Positions 34,966-43,346 of a DNA stretch of 64,000 nt are shown here, one piece after another. The DNA is taken from positions 372,001 through 436,000 of the forward strand of contig NZ_BAABCJ010000002.1 of assembly GCF_039538765.1 (NCBI RefSeq), in the 5' to 3' direction. The position numbers and the translations under genes were made by a program. Each line of letters opens with the position of its first letter. Positions within the stretch are counted from its first letter, which is position 1. The DNA is from Zhihengliuella alba (GTDB taxonomy: Bacteria > Actinomycetota > Actinomycetes > Actinomycetales > Micrococcaceae). The notes under the pieces are model-generated. The model saw nothing but the letters and a program-made list of their open reading frames with translations. It searched no databases and was not told the DNA's origin.

Positions 34966-35766
34966 CTAGTCGTCCCGCAGGTAGGCGGTGTCCGACTCGT
35001 CGGACCAGGTCTCGCGCTGCAGCTCCGTGATGTCCCGGTCCGCCTCGGCGGGCCCGTCCGCGCCGTCCACCGCGGCAACGATCCGGGCGAGGAGCTCCCC
35101 GAGCTCGTCCGGTCGCGTGAACTGCGGCCAGTGACCGGTGGGCAGCTCGAGGATCCGTCTGGTCTTGATCTTCGCCAGCTCGGCCGTGAACGGGCTGTCG
35201 CGGCGAATGAACTCGAGGACCTCGTTCTCGGAGAACTCGCAGGCGATCACGGTCGCCGGGACGTCGAAGCGACGCTCGTCGCCGAGCCGCTGCTGCTCGG
35301 TCGCCACCCCCACGGGCTCGGGGACCGCGACGCTGCGGAACCGCTGCCGCAGCTCGTCGGAGAGGTCGCGGAGGTCGGCTTCCTCGAAGGCGTCCCAGCC
35401 CGGCAGCGGGATCGAGTCGCCGTCGGACGGGAACTCGTCGTTGATGACGCCGCCCTCGCCGAGGGGAAGCGCGTCCACGTAGATGCAGTGCGCCACCCGG
35501 TCCGGGCGGGCGTCGGCCACCGCGTGGATGATGGCACCCCCGCCGGAGTGGCCCACGAGCACCACGGGCTCCTCGGCGGAGTCCACGACGTCGACGACGG
35601 CGTCCACATGGTCGCGCAGGCCGATGCCGGCACGGCCGGCCGCCGGCGACTCCTTGCCGGGCAGGGTCAGCGGCATGACGCGGTGCCCCGCATCCTTCAG
35701 CGGGCGAAGCGATTCGCCCCACGAGTCGGCGTCGAGCCAGAATCCGGGAACCAGAATGACATCCAT
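34966..35766 (-). CDS. Alpha/beta fold hydrolase
   Basis: A 266-aa hydrolase of the small esterase type. It starts MDVILVPGFWLDADSWGESL with an HG-like oxyanion loop replaced by PGFW, has nucleophile elbow GHSGGGAIIHA, and near the C-terminus ELPTGHWPQFTRPDEL with the catalytic His. The acidic C-terminal 40 residues look disordered. ATG at 35766 follows TAGCGT (35773-35778) by 6 nt and lacks a ribosome site. It is convergent with the first XRE gene. Confidence 0.86.
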   Translation of the reverse strand: MDVILVPGFWLDADSWGESLRPLKDAGHRVMPLTLPGKESPAAGRAGIGLRDHVDAVVDVVDSAEEPVVLVGHSGGGAIIHAVADARPDRVAHCIYVDALPLGEGGVINDEFPSDGDSIPLPGWDAFEEADLRDLSDELRQRFRSVAVPEPVGVATEQQRLGDERRFDVPATVIACEFSENEVLEFIRRDSPFTAELAKIKTRRILELPTGHWPQFTRPDELGELLARIVAAVDGADGPAEADRDITELQRETWSDESDTAYLRDD

Positions 35767-35821
35767 GGGGCCACGCTACGCCGGAGGGCAGGACCTGAAC
35801 AGAGCGCCCGCCGGCGGTCCC

Positions 35822-37036
35822 TCACGCCTTGAGGCGCTGCACCCGCCAGACGCGGCGGGGGCGCCCGGAGTCGCCGTCGTGCCGGTCGCGCTCCGGTTGG
35901 CCCTGGCTGACCAGGGCGGCGAGCGCGACGCCGGCCACGGCCACCATGGCCGCGCCGGCGAGGGCCATCTGGCCGCCGAACTCGTCGATCAGCAGCCCGG
36001 CACCGGAGCTGCCGATGGCGACGCCGACGAGCTGCGCCGTGGTGCTCCAGCCGAACGCCTCGGCGACGTCGCCGGGGGCGACGGCCGTGGACGTCATGTG
36101 CGTGATGGCCGCGATGACCGGGGCCACGCCCGCGCCGGCGACGACGCCCATGGCGAGGATCCACCAGAAGTCGGTGCTCATGGCCGCGAGGCCGAGGCCG
36201 ACGGCGAGCACCGCGAGGCGGCGCGTGAGCGACCAGCGGGTCAACTCGGCGTGGCCGACGGCGAATCCGGCGACGAGCGAGGAGATGCACAGCAGGGCCA
36301 GGATGAGGCCGGCCTCGATGCCGCCGTGGCCGAAGATCGCCACGAGAGCGGCCTCGAGCATTGCGGTGGCGGCGGCGATGACGAATCCGACGGCGCAGAC
36401 CATCAGCAGTGCGTGCGAGGCGAGGACCTTTCCGAGCCGTCCGGCCGGCGGCTCGGAGACCGCCCGGCGGACCTGCGGGATAGTGAGGAACCAGATGCCG
36501 CCGGCGAGGAGGAGCAGGCCGGCGATCACGATGCCGAGCGCGCTGTGGATGGTCAGCGACGCGAAGGTGACGATGACCGGCCCGATGATCCAGATGACCT
36601 CCTGGACGGAGGCATCGAAGGCGAAGAGGCGCGTGCGCATCGCGGGGGCCACCAACGAGGGGTACAGCGAGCGGGCGGCGGGCTGGATCGGCGGGGTCGC
36701 CACGCCGGCGATGAACGCGATCAGGCCGTACATCGGTACGGAGAGGTCGGGCAGGGCCAGCGAGAAGGTCGCCACAGCCGCGATGCTCAGCGTGATGCCG
36801 AGGACGCGGAACATGCCGAACCGGTTGAACATCCGGCTGGTCAGCGGGCCGGCGACGGCCTGCCCGATCGCCAGCGCGGCGAGGACCAGGCCGGCGGCGG
36901 TGTAGGCGTCATGCTGCGCCTCCACGTGGATGAGCACGGCAAGAGAGAGCATGCCCGCCGGGAATCTCGCGATCAGCTGCGAGACCACGATGCGGAACAC
37001 ACCTGAGGCACGGAAGAGCTCGCGATAGGTCGTCAC
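35822..37036 (-). CDS. MFS transporter
   Basis: A 404-aa major facilitator protein with twelve membrane segments, similar to efflux-type actinobacterial MFS proteins (TSRMFNRFGMFRVLG in loop 2-3; PPIQPAARSLYPSL after segment 4). The start is taken as GTG 37036 (MTTYRELFRASGVFRIVV), 7 nt after GAGAAT; an in-frame GTG at 37087 would run through the operator and is less likely. It is divergent from the second XRE-cupin gene. The substrate is unknown. Confidence 0.86.
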   Translation of the reverse strand: MTTYRELFRASGVFRIVVSQLIARFPAGMLSLAVLIHVEAQHDAYTAAGLVLAALAIGQAVAGPLTSRMFNRFGMFRVLGITLSIAAVATFSLALPDLSVPMYGLIAFIAGVATPPIQPAARSLYPSLVAPAMRTRLFAFDASVQEVIWIIGPVIVTFASLTIHSALGIVIAGLLLLAGGIWFLTIPQVRRAVSEPPAGRLGKVLASHALLMVCAVGFVIAAATAMLEAALVAIFGHGGIEAGLILALLCISSLVAGFAVGHAELTRWSLTRRLAVLAVGLGLAAMSTDFWWILAMGVVAGAGVAPVIAAITHMTSTAVAPGDVAEAFGWSTTAQLVGVAIGSSGAGLLIDEFGGQMALAGAAMVAVAGVALAALVSQGQPERDRHDGDSGRPRRVWRVQRLKA

Positions 37037-37065
37037 AGCAACTATTCTCCCACCTCGCGCAGTAT

Positions 37066-37085
37066 GTTGCACTATGGTGTGCAAC
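37066..37085. promoter_or_regulatory. GTTGCAC inverted repeat at the MFS/XRE divergent promoter
   Basis: GTTGCAC and GTGCAAC arms with a six-base spacer lie 30-50 bp upstream of the MFS start and 45 bp from the XRE start. The heptamer is the same as at 34363-34380 but the arms face the other way with wider spacing. Confidence 0.65.
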
Positions 37086-37130
37086 ACTCACGGTTGTGAC
37101 GGCGCGAACCCACTACACTGAATCCAGCCC

Positions 37131-37730
37131 ATGCCCCGATCACTGAGGACAGCCGTGCCGGACAACCAGGAAATCGCCGCGCTCATCGCCCAACGAGTGC
37201 GCGGCCTGCGCGCCGCCCGCGCGTGGACGCTGGACGATCTGGCCGCCCGCTCGGGCGTCAGCCGGCGCACCCTGGTGATGATCGAGCAGGGGCAGGCCAA
37301 CCCGTCGATCGCCGTGCTGTCCTCCATCGCCGACGCCCTCGGCGTCGCCTTCGTGTCCCTGGTGGAGCTGGGCGCCCGCGAGCAGGTGCAGGTGGTCCGC
37401 GCCGGCGAGGGCGCACGGCTCTGGGAGGGGAACGACGGCGGCAGCGCCCGCCTGGCCGGGTCCCTCCCCGGGACCACGGAGCTGTGGGAGTTCCAGCTGT
37501 CCCCGGGCGAGGAGTACCTGGGCAGCCCGCACCCCGGCGGCACCAAGGAGCTGGTGTACGTCAGCTCGGGCGAGCTGACGCTGAACGTGGTGGACCGGAC
37601 CTTGGTCCTCGGTCCCGGCGACGCCGCGACGCATCCGGCCGACGTGCCGCACGGCTACCGCAACGAGGGGCCGGGTCCGGTGGTCTTCTCCAACCTGGTC
37701 CAGTACCCGACCCCGCAGAGCGAGCTGTAG
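37131..37730 (+). CDS. XRE-family regulator with C-terminal cupin domain (second copy)
   Basis: A 199-aa regulator of the same design as the one at 34396: HTH (QRVRGLRAARAWTLDDLAARSGVSRRTLVMIEQGQANPSIAVL) and a cupin domain (FQLSPGEEYLGSPHPGGTKELVYVSSGELTLNV...PADVPHGYRNEG). The two HTHs share the phrase SGVSRRTL/AGISRRTL, so they probably bind related DNA. ATG 37131 gives the longest product; GTG 37155 with a nearby GAGG is an alternative. TACACT at 37114-37119 may be its -10 box. Its stop codon is 3 bp from the convergent SDR stop. Confidence 0.9.
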   Translation: MPRSLRTAVPDNQEIAALIAQRVRGLRAARAWTLDDLAARSGVSRRTLVMIEQGQANPSIAVLSSIADALGVAFVSLVELGAREQVQVVRAGEGARLWEGNDGGSARLAGSLPGTTELWEFQLSPGEEYLGSPHPGGTKELVYVSSGELTLNVVDRTLVLGPGDAATHPADVPHGYRNEGPGPVVFSNLVQYPTPQSEL

Positions 37731-37733
37731 GAC

Positions 37734-38549
37734 CTACCGGACCAGCGGCGCCCTCTGCTCGGCGACCATGCTCGCGGCCTTGCCCGGGAGCAGCCGCGAG
37801 ACCAGGTCGATCTTCTTGGCGTCCTTGCCGATGACCACGCGCGGCTTGCCGGTCTCGAGCGTGCGGACGATCTCGTCGGCGGCCGCGTAGGTGCTGGTGA
37901 ACTCCGGGACCACGTCCTTCTTGCCGATGCGCACCGGGAGCGGCTCCGGGCGCAGCTGACCGTTGGCGTTGCCGTCCACGTCGGGGACCACGGCCCCGGC
38001 GATGGCCAGCGAGACCTTCAGCCGCCCGTTCTGGTGCTCGGCGATCAGGCCCTCCGTGAACGCCTTCACGGCCGACTGCGACGTGCTGTAGGCGGCCCGG
38101 CCCGGGAACGGCACCACGCCGGCGATGCTCACCACGTTGACCAGCGACGCCTTCGGCAGCGACTCGAGGTGGGGCAGGAACGCGGTGGCGATGTCCACGG
38201 CCTCGCGGAGATTGCCGTCCAGGGCGCCCTCCATGATGGACGGGTCCGTCTCGGTGGCCGGGCGGACCTCCTGCCCGACGCCGGCCAGGTTGACCACGCC
38301 GTCGAGCCGGCCGTGCGCCTCGAGGACCTTCTTCGGCAGGGCCTGCAGTGCGGCGCGGTCGCCGCGGGCCACGGGGTGGATGAAGAGCCGGTCGTTGGCG
38401 TGGGCCAGGCGGGACGTCTCGGAGAGCGCCTCGGGGCTCTCGTCCACGGCGGCGACGCGCGCCCGCCGGTGGAGCAGCTGGAGCACCACTTCGCGGCCGA
38501 TCCCGCTGCCGCCGCCGAACACTACGAATACGTTCCCGATCAGTTCCAC
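37734..38549 (-). CDS. SDR-family protein with Lys-to-Gln change in the active site
   Basis: A 271-aa short-chain dehydrogenase/reductase fold. The N-terminal cofactor loop is FGGGSGIGREV, followed by NLAG where NNAG is usual, catalytic Ser141 in NVVSIAG and Tyr154 in AAYSTSQSAVKAF. Residue 158, four after the Tyr, is Gln (codon CAG) where SDRs have the essential Lys of YxxxK. Activity may therefore be weak, altered or lost. The basic C-terminal helix RLLPGKAASM is typical of acyl-type SDRs. ATG at 38549 fits the family start. Confidence 0.86.
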   Translation of the reverse strand: MELIGNVFVVFGGGSGIGREVVLQLLHRRARVAAVDESPEALSETSRLAHANDRLFIHPVARGDRAALQALPKKVLEAHGRLDGVVNLAGVGQEVRPATETDPSIMEGALDGNLREAVDIATAFLPHLESLPKASLVNVVSIAGVVPFPGRAAYSTSQSAVKAFTEGLIAEHQNGRLKVSLAIAGAVVPDVDGNANGQLRPEPLPVRIGKKDVVPEFTSTYAAADEIVRTLETGKPRVVIGKDAKKIDLVSRLLPGKAASMVAEQRAPLVR

Positions 38550-38643
38550 TGTCTCTCCCGTTCTATCCCGCTCTGTACGTGGTGGGCTGTATCTGTCCTT
38601 GGCGCTGGACCGCCGGGGCGGCCGCGCTGCGAGTGAAGCGTGG

Positions 38644-39237
38644 TCAGCGGAGCGCCGTCGTCAGGTCCTCGACGGTCTCCACCTGTCCAAAGAGTTTCAT
38701 GCTCTCCACGGCCGCGTCATGGGCCTGCGGCGTGGCGGCGGCGCAGGCGTCCTCGGCGAGGATGACATGGAAGTCGTAGGCGGAGAGGTGCCGGAAGGCC
38801 GTCTCCACGGTGGCGTTGGTGGCGGCACCGGCCACGATCACGCTCTCCGCTCCCCCGAGCTCGTGGGCCAAGGAGGACTCGACGAACGGGTCGGGGCGGA
38901 AGTGGTTGAGCACCACGTCGTCCTCGCGGACGTCCGCCGCAGGCACGAGCTCAGCACCCACCTGCCCGTCGAGGAGGGCGCCCGATTGGAGCGCCCGCGT
39001 CAGCAACGGGATCCGCGCGTAGGGCTCGGGGTCCTCCGTGTCGAGGAGGAGACGGAGCCAGACCACCTTGCCACCTGCGGACCGGACACGGTCCGCGAGT
39101 TGATTGGTCGCCCGAATGATCTCGCGACGCTCGGCCTCCCCGGTCAGGCCGTCGCCGAAGATGGAGGCGGGCCCGACGACGTCGTTCTGCAGGCCCACGG
39201 CGACCAGCGCCGACTGCTTGCCCTGGATGCTGTCCAT
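38644..39237 (-). CDS. Isochorismatase-fold protein without catalytic triad
   Basis: A 197-aa member of the isochorismatase/cysteine hydrolase superfamily in length and secondary structure (VAGAATNATVETAFRHLSAYDF is the usual helix after the nucleophile). The three catalytic positions are all altered: the Asp of the usual IDxQND is Gly15 (AVGLQNDVVG), the Lys position is Asn111 (VLNHFRPDPF) and the Cys is Thr143 (TNATVETA). Codons GGC, AAC and ACC are clear. It is likely a non-catalytic or functionally altered member. GAGGAGAA precedes ATG 39237. Confidence 0.88.
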   Translation of the reverse strand: MDSIQGKQSALVAVGLQNDVVGPASIFGDGLTGEAERREIIRATNQLADRVRSAGGKVVWLRLLLDTEDPEPYARIPLLTRALQSGALLDGQVGAELVPAADVREDDVVLNHFRPDPFVESSLAHELGGAESVIVAGAATNATVETAFRHLSAYDFHVILAEDACAAATPQAHDAAVESMKLFGQVETVEDLTTALR

Positions 39238-39301
39238 ACGGCTTCTCCTCGGGTAGGTATGCCCTCGTCGTCCATCGTATGGCCCGACTACGATGTTGAA
39301 C

Positions 39302-39583
39302 ATGTCGCAGATGCCGAACGCCTACTACGCCCCGCCCGCCGAGCCCAAGGGCGCGAGCATCACATCACTCGTGCTCGGCCTGTGCTCGATCGCCTTCGGC
39401 TTCACGTTCGTGGTGCCAATCGCCGGCATCATCTTCGGCATCGTGGGCCTGCGCAGGGAGCCGGCCGGCCGCGGCATGGCCATCGCCGGCCTGGTCCTCA
39501 ACAGCATCATGATCGTCGGCTGGATCCTGCTGCTCCTCTTCCTGCTGCCGTTCCTGGCGATGGCGCTGTTCGGCGCGATGTAA
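39302..39583 (+). CDS. DUF4190 domain membrane protein
   Basis: A 93-aa protein: a short Pro/Tyr N-terminus (MPNAYYAPPAEPKG), then two membrane helices with the DUF4190 pattern ASITSLVLGLCSIAFGFTFVVPIAGIIFGIVGLRR. Function is unknown; relatives are common in actinobacteria. ATG at 39302 lies 7 nt after TACGAT (39289-39294), so it is probably leaderless. An ATG at 39293 overlaps the -10 box and is unlikely. Confidence 0.88.
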   Translation: MSQMPNAYYAPPAEPKGASITSLVLGLCSIAFGFTFVVPIAGIIFGIVGLRREPAGRGMAIAGLVLNSIMIVGWILLLLFLLPFLAMALFGAM

Positions 39584-39724
39584 CTTCCCGTGCTGTCGAG
39601 GCGTTTGGGCTGGGCCGTGCCCCAGCACCGTTCCGGTCCCAACTCCATAACGATCACCAGGCATCCTCCATTCCGGGTTTCGGATCCGCTACATTCGCTT
39701 CAATGTCGAATGTTGGAGGGAAAC

Positions 39725-40804
39725 ATGGAAATTTCGGAACAGTTGGCTGCCTTGTCCGCGAAAGCGATTGAGCAGCGACAGCACCTGGTGACCGAAGAGG
39801 CCACCAAGAACGCCTTGATCATGCCGTTCATCTCGCAGGTGCTGGGCTACGACGTCTTCAATCCGCGCGAGGTCGTGCCCGAATTCACGGCCGATGTGGG
39901 GATGAAGAAGGGCGAGAAGGTCGATTATGCGATCTACCACGGCGGCGAGATTCAGATCCTCATCGAATGCAAGAAATCGCTGGGCGAACTACGGATCGAA
40001 CACGCATCCCAGTTATACCGCTACTTCGCGGTCACGAACGCCCGCATCGCGATCCTGACCAACGGAGAGATCTATCAGTTCTACACAGATCTGGATGCTC
40101 CGAACAAGATGGACTCGAAGCCGTTCCTCGTGCTGGATCTCAATGATGTGGACGACACCGCAGTCCCCGAGCTCCAGAAGCTCACCAAGAGCGAGTTCGA
40201 CCTCGATTCCATTATCAACTCAGCCGAGGAGCTCAAGTACATCGGCATGCTGAAGCGTCTGCTGGGTTCGCTCTTCCGGGAGCCGACCGACGACTGGGTC
40301 AAGTTCCTGACCTCCAAGGTGTACGAGCGGCCGATTACCCAGAAGGTGCGCGACCAGTTCGCCGTCCTCGTTCAGAAGGCCAGCGCCCAGTTCCTCAACG
40401 AGCGCGTCAACGACCGCCTCAAGGGTGCCATCACCTCCAACTCACACGTGCCTGCCATGCCGAGCACCGAAATCGTCCCGCTGGACGAGGCCCCCGAGCC
40501 CGCCGAAGACATCATCGAGACGACTATCGAAGAACTCGAGGGCTTCCATATCATCCGAGCGATCCTCTGCAACGAGGTGTCCATCGAACGTGTGGTCCAC
40601 CGCGATGCCAAGTCCTACTTCGCGGTGATCCTGGACGACAACAACCGCAAGCCACTAGCGCGGCTGCACTTCAATCGCAGAAACAAGCAGATCGGCCTGT
40701 TCGATGAGAACAAGGTGGAGACGAGACATCCGATCGAGAGCCTCCACGAGATCTACCGGCACGCCGACCATCTGCGTTCAGCGGTCAAGCGCTACGAGGG
40801 ATGA
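39725..40804 (+). CDS. Stand-alone HsdR-N-like nuclease (PD-(D/E)xK)
   Basis: A 359-aa protein. The first 150 residues match the N-terminal nuclease domain of type I restriction HsdR: MPFISQVLGYDVFNPREVVPEF, then GEKVDYAIYHGG and ILIECKK, giving the D...ExK catalytic core, and NARIAILTNGEIYQFYTDLD. No helicase motor follows; the C-terminal 100 residues (IEELEGFHIIRAILCNEV...) are a separate small domain seen with such nucleases. A GGAGGG ribosome site precedes ATG 39725. The coding DNA is clearly less GC-rich than its neighbours, a sign of transfer. No methyltransferase or specificity gene is present. Confidence 0.9.
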   Translation: MEISEQLAALSAKAIEQRQHLVTEEATKNALIMPFISQVLGYDVFNPREVVPEFTADVGMKKGEKVDYAIYHGGEIQILIECKKSLGELRIEHASQLYRYFAVTNARIAILTNGEIYQFYTDLDAPNKMDSKPFLVLDLNDVDDTAVPELQKLTKSEFDLDSIINSAEELKYIGMLKRLLGSLFREPTDDWVKFLTSKVYERPITQKVRDQFAVLVQKASAQFLNERVNDRLKGAITSNSHVPAMPSTEIVPLDEAPEPAEDIIETTIEELEGFHIIRAILCNEVSIERVVHRDAKSYFAVILDDNNRKPLARLHFNRRNKQIGLFDENKVETRHPIESLHEIYRHADHLRSAVKRYEG

Positions 40805-40822
40805 CTCTCGGTCTGCGAGTAG

Positions 40823-41758
40823 TTAGGAGGCCTCCGCGTTCAAGAACTTGTTGAACGAGACCTCCAGCAGGTCACGCCGCGGACGTTCTCCCCGCGCGCG
40901 TGGCAGCTTCATCAGATTACTGCCATGCAGTTCCTTGAGCCCATGCTGAAGCATCGGACCATCGATCTCCTCGAGGAGGTCGGGGCGAATGTGGACGACA
41001 TGGTCGGGGCTGATGCCCATGATGAACGAATCGAACGCGGCGTGATGGATCTTGCAGAGCGCCAGGCCGTTGACGACGGACGCGACGCCGCGGTCATCCG
41101 AGTCAGGGACTATATGCGCAGCGTCGAGCAATTGCCGATGCCCCAGATTGCAGACCGCACACCGATCCTCATAAGCGCGGAGGACCGTTGATCTGAACAC
41201 CGGCTGATGGAGTCGGACCTTGGTCTCACGTGAAATATAGCGCTTGATGGTTCCCTGCATGACCGTGTCCTGCGTCCGGTCCCGAAGAAAGAACGCTTCC
41301 TCGTCCATGGGTGCGACGACGAATCGTTTGAGCTCTGGTTCTTCGTCGACGATGAACACAGGGCACACAGGCTGGTACTTCTTGGGCGCCCCACCCACGC
41401 CGATGAACCAGATCAGCGGCAGCTGATGCTCATGAGCGAACCGCAGGCCCACGTTGTCCGGATGGAGCGGATCGTCGCCCCGCCACATGTAGCGGATGAG
41501 ACCGTCCCTGCCCACTTCATCCTCATACGGACGCGCCTGGCCCGGAGTGCGGAATACGGTCTGGAACGACAACGCCGCGCGGAGGATCCGCGGCTTCCAG
41601 ATGCCGGTCTGAGTCGCTTGCAGGCGGAACTTCTGGCCTCGGTATTCGAAGTCCAAAATCTCATCGCGGGTCAACGGTTCAGCACCGTCGTCGCTTCGAA
41701 TCTTCAGCCATTCGATAGCGGAGTGCCTCAGCGCGAGCTCTTCATCGAGAGACCACAT
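40823..41758 (-). CDS. HNH endonuclease
   Basis: A 311-aa putative restriction-type nuclease. The N-terminal 180 residues (with WKPRILRAALSFQTVFRTPGQARPY and the GLRFAHEHQLPLIWFIGV stretch) are the target-recognition-like part common to actinobacterial members. The C-terminal zinc HNH domain reads CAVCNLGHRQLLDAAHIVPD and LALCKIHHAAFD, with the metal His residues visible. ATG at 41758 has GGGAGAAGG upstream at an 11-nt distance. It is convergent with the HsdR-N nuclease and shares its lower GC content. Such proteins often cut modified DNA. Confidence 0.9.
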   Translation of the reverse strand: MWSLDEELALRHSAIEWLKIRSDDGAEPLTRDEILDFEYRGQKFRLQATQTGIWKPRILRAALSFQTVFRTPGQARPYEDEVGRDGLIRYMWRGDDPLHPDNVGLRFAHEHQLPLIWFIGVGGAPKKYQPVCPVFIVDEEPELKRFVVAPMDEEAFFLRDRTQDTVMQGTIKRYISRETKVRLHQPVFRSTVLRAYEDRCAVCNLGHRQLLDAAHIVPDSDDRGVASVVNGLALCKIHHAAFDSFIMGISPDHVVHIRPDLLEEIDGPMLQHGLKELHGSNLMKLPRARGERPRRDLLEVSFNKFLNAEAS

Positions 41759-41897
41759 TCACTGCCTACCTTCTCCCAACACGAGGACGGGACCGAACCC
41801 CGAACATCGCCCTCCAGTGATGCCTTCACTCTTTCATGTTCTCGACAATCCGCAGATCAGAACGGCATGGCTAGCCAACGCCAGAACTTCGGCGGAG

Positions 41898-43172
41898 CTA
41901 GCGCCGCACATCGACGAGGTACGCCCCCGACGCCTTTCCCGAGAGGCCGCGTCGCGTTGGTGTCGCCAGGACCGAGACGAAGGCGACGACGAGCAGCAGG
42001 GTGCTTAGTGCCGACGGCAGGCTGCCCCACTCCTGAAGGCGCCCCGCCTCGGCGAGCGCCTGCAGGAGGACGTAGAGCCCGCCCACCCCGGTGGCGCGCA
42101 GCAGGCGACGTCCCACCGGCACCGCACTGTGGTCCGCGGACGGCTCGGCGACGGCGGAGCGGTCGGTAGCGGCGGCGTCGTACTGGGTCTTCCTCGACCC
42201 CGCCTTCCCCGAACCGACCGCGGCGGGCGGGGTGCTGGAGACCCCCAGCCACACGGCACGCTGGCCCAGCGACGCCCCCGACGACTGGAGGGCCGGCAGA
42301 TAGAAGACCAGGAACCCGGGAATCGCGTAACCGAGCACGAGCGCCAGCGGTAGCCAGACGCCTGTGCCCAGGACGTACTCGGCGACGACCGTGTAGAGCA
42401 CCAGCAGGACGAACCCGATCGCGTGGAAAAAGGTGAGATCGATCAGCATGCCCAGCCAGCGGCGCGGCGCCGTGACGGGACGCGGCTGCGAGCGGGCGGC
42501 CGCGAAGGCGCGGCGCTGGGGGAAGAACCAGAGGACGGCCGGGGCCAGGAGGGCGCCGAGGAGCGCGCCGGCGGTATTGGCGAGGAGATCGTCCACATCG
42601 CCGAGGCGGTAGGCACACGAATAGAGCCCGAAGACGCCGGTCGCCTGCGTGGTCTCGATGAACAGCGACGTCAGGAAGCCCGTGACCGTAGCCAGGAGGA
42701 CGTTCCACCCCAGGAAGCGGCGCGCGATCAATCCCCACGGCAGGAAGAGCACCACGTTGAAGACCACCTGCAGGACCACGGTGCTCTTCAGGGTCGCCAG
42801 GACACCGAGGCCCGCCGCCTCCCGGGCGATGTCCGAGACGAACTGGAACGGCGTGGTCTGGACGCCCTCCCACAGGGAGACTCCGGGCGTGCACTGCAGA
42901 TCCGACGGGCTCGGCAGCGGGAGCAGCGTATAGGCCAGGAGGGCCGCCCCGTAGATGCTGACCGCGGCCGCGCCGAGCAGGCGCAGCGGCGTGAAACGGC
43001 CGTACAACCGGTACTGGACCGCGACGATCGGGACCAGGAAGACCGCGAACGCGATCACCCCGAACAGCACGCCCATGTAGGCCGGCCAGACCCACGCGCC
43101 CAATGCACCCACGACTCGTCCCCTCTCGCCGCTGACCACGGTGTTTCCGCTCAGCCGCTCCCTGCGGTCCAC
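41898..43172 (-). CDS. VanZ family protein with RDD-like C-terminal half
   Basis: A 424-aa membrane protein. Residues 30-210 hold the VanZ fold (FNVVLFLPWGLIARRFLGWN and LFIETTQATGVFGLYSCAYRLGDVDDLLANTAGALLG), where VanZ-like proteins are linked to teicoplanin resistance by an unknown mechanism. Residues 235-330 form an RDD-type domain (WLGMLIDLTFFHAIGFVLLVLYTV and SLGQRAVWLGVSS). GTG 43172 gives the longest form; a GTG about 25 codons on, after a GAGAGGGG site, is an alternative start. It is divergent from a second, shorter VanZ gene. Confidence 0.88.
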   Translation of the reverse strand: MDRRERLSGNTVVSGERGRVVGALGAWVWPAYMGVLFGVIAFAVFLVPIVAVQYRLYGRFTPLRLLGAAAVSIYGAALLAYTLLPLPSPSDLQCTPGVSLWEGVQTTPFQFVSDIAREAAGLGVLATLKSTVVLQVVFNVVLFLPWGLIARRFLGWNVLLATVTGFLTSLFIETTQATGVFGLYSCAYRLGDVDDLLANTAGALLGALLAPAVLWFFPQRRAFAAARSQPRPVTAPRRWLGMLIDLTFFHAIGFVLLVLYTVVAEYVLGTGVWLPLALVLGYAIPGFLVFYLPALQSSGASLGQRAVWLGVSSTPPAAVGSGKAGSRKTQYDAAATDRSAVAEPSADHSAVPVGRRLLRATGVGGLYVLLQALAEAGRLQEWGSLPSALSTLLLVVAFVSVLATPTRRGLSGKASGAYLVDVRR

Positions 43173-43346
43173 TCTATGGAGACTCTACGTGGATCCTCCG
43201 GAGTTGTGAGGCTGCACGCATCGGTGCGGAAATCCCAGTCCCGCCCGCTATCGTCGGGACGGATTCAATCGCCTCGTCGATCGCCGGACGGGCTCGTCCG
43301 CCGCGACGCTGCAGGACGATGGCCATCCATCGGAAGGAGGATTCGC

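Noticed and set aside
37036..37087. Longer MFS protein starting at GTG 37087
   Set aside because: The extension would be read through the GTTGCAC inverted repeat and is not hydrophobic or conserved; GTG 37036 fits better.
39590..41897. Prophage or integrative element around the nuclease genes
   Set aside because: No integrase, transposase, attachment repeat or structural gene found; only lower GC is visible.
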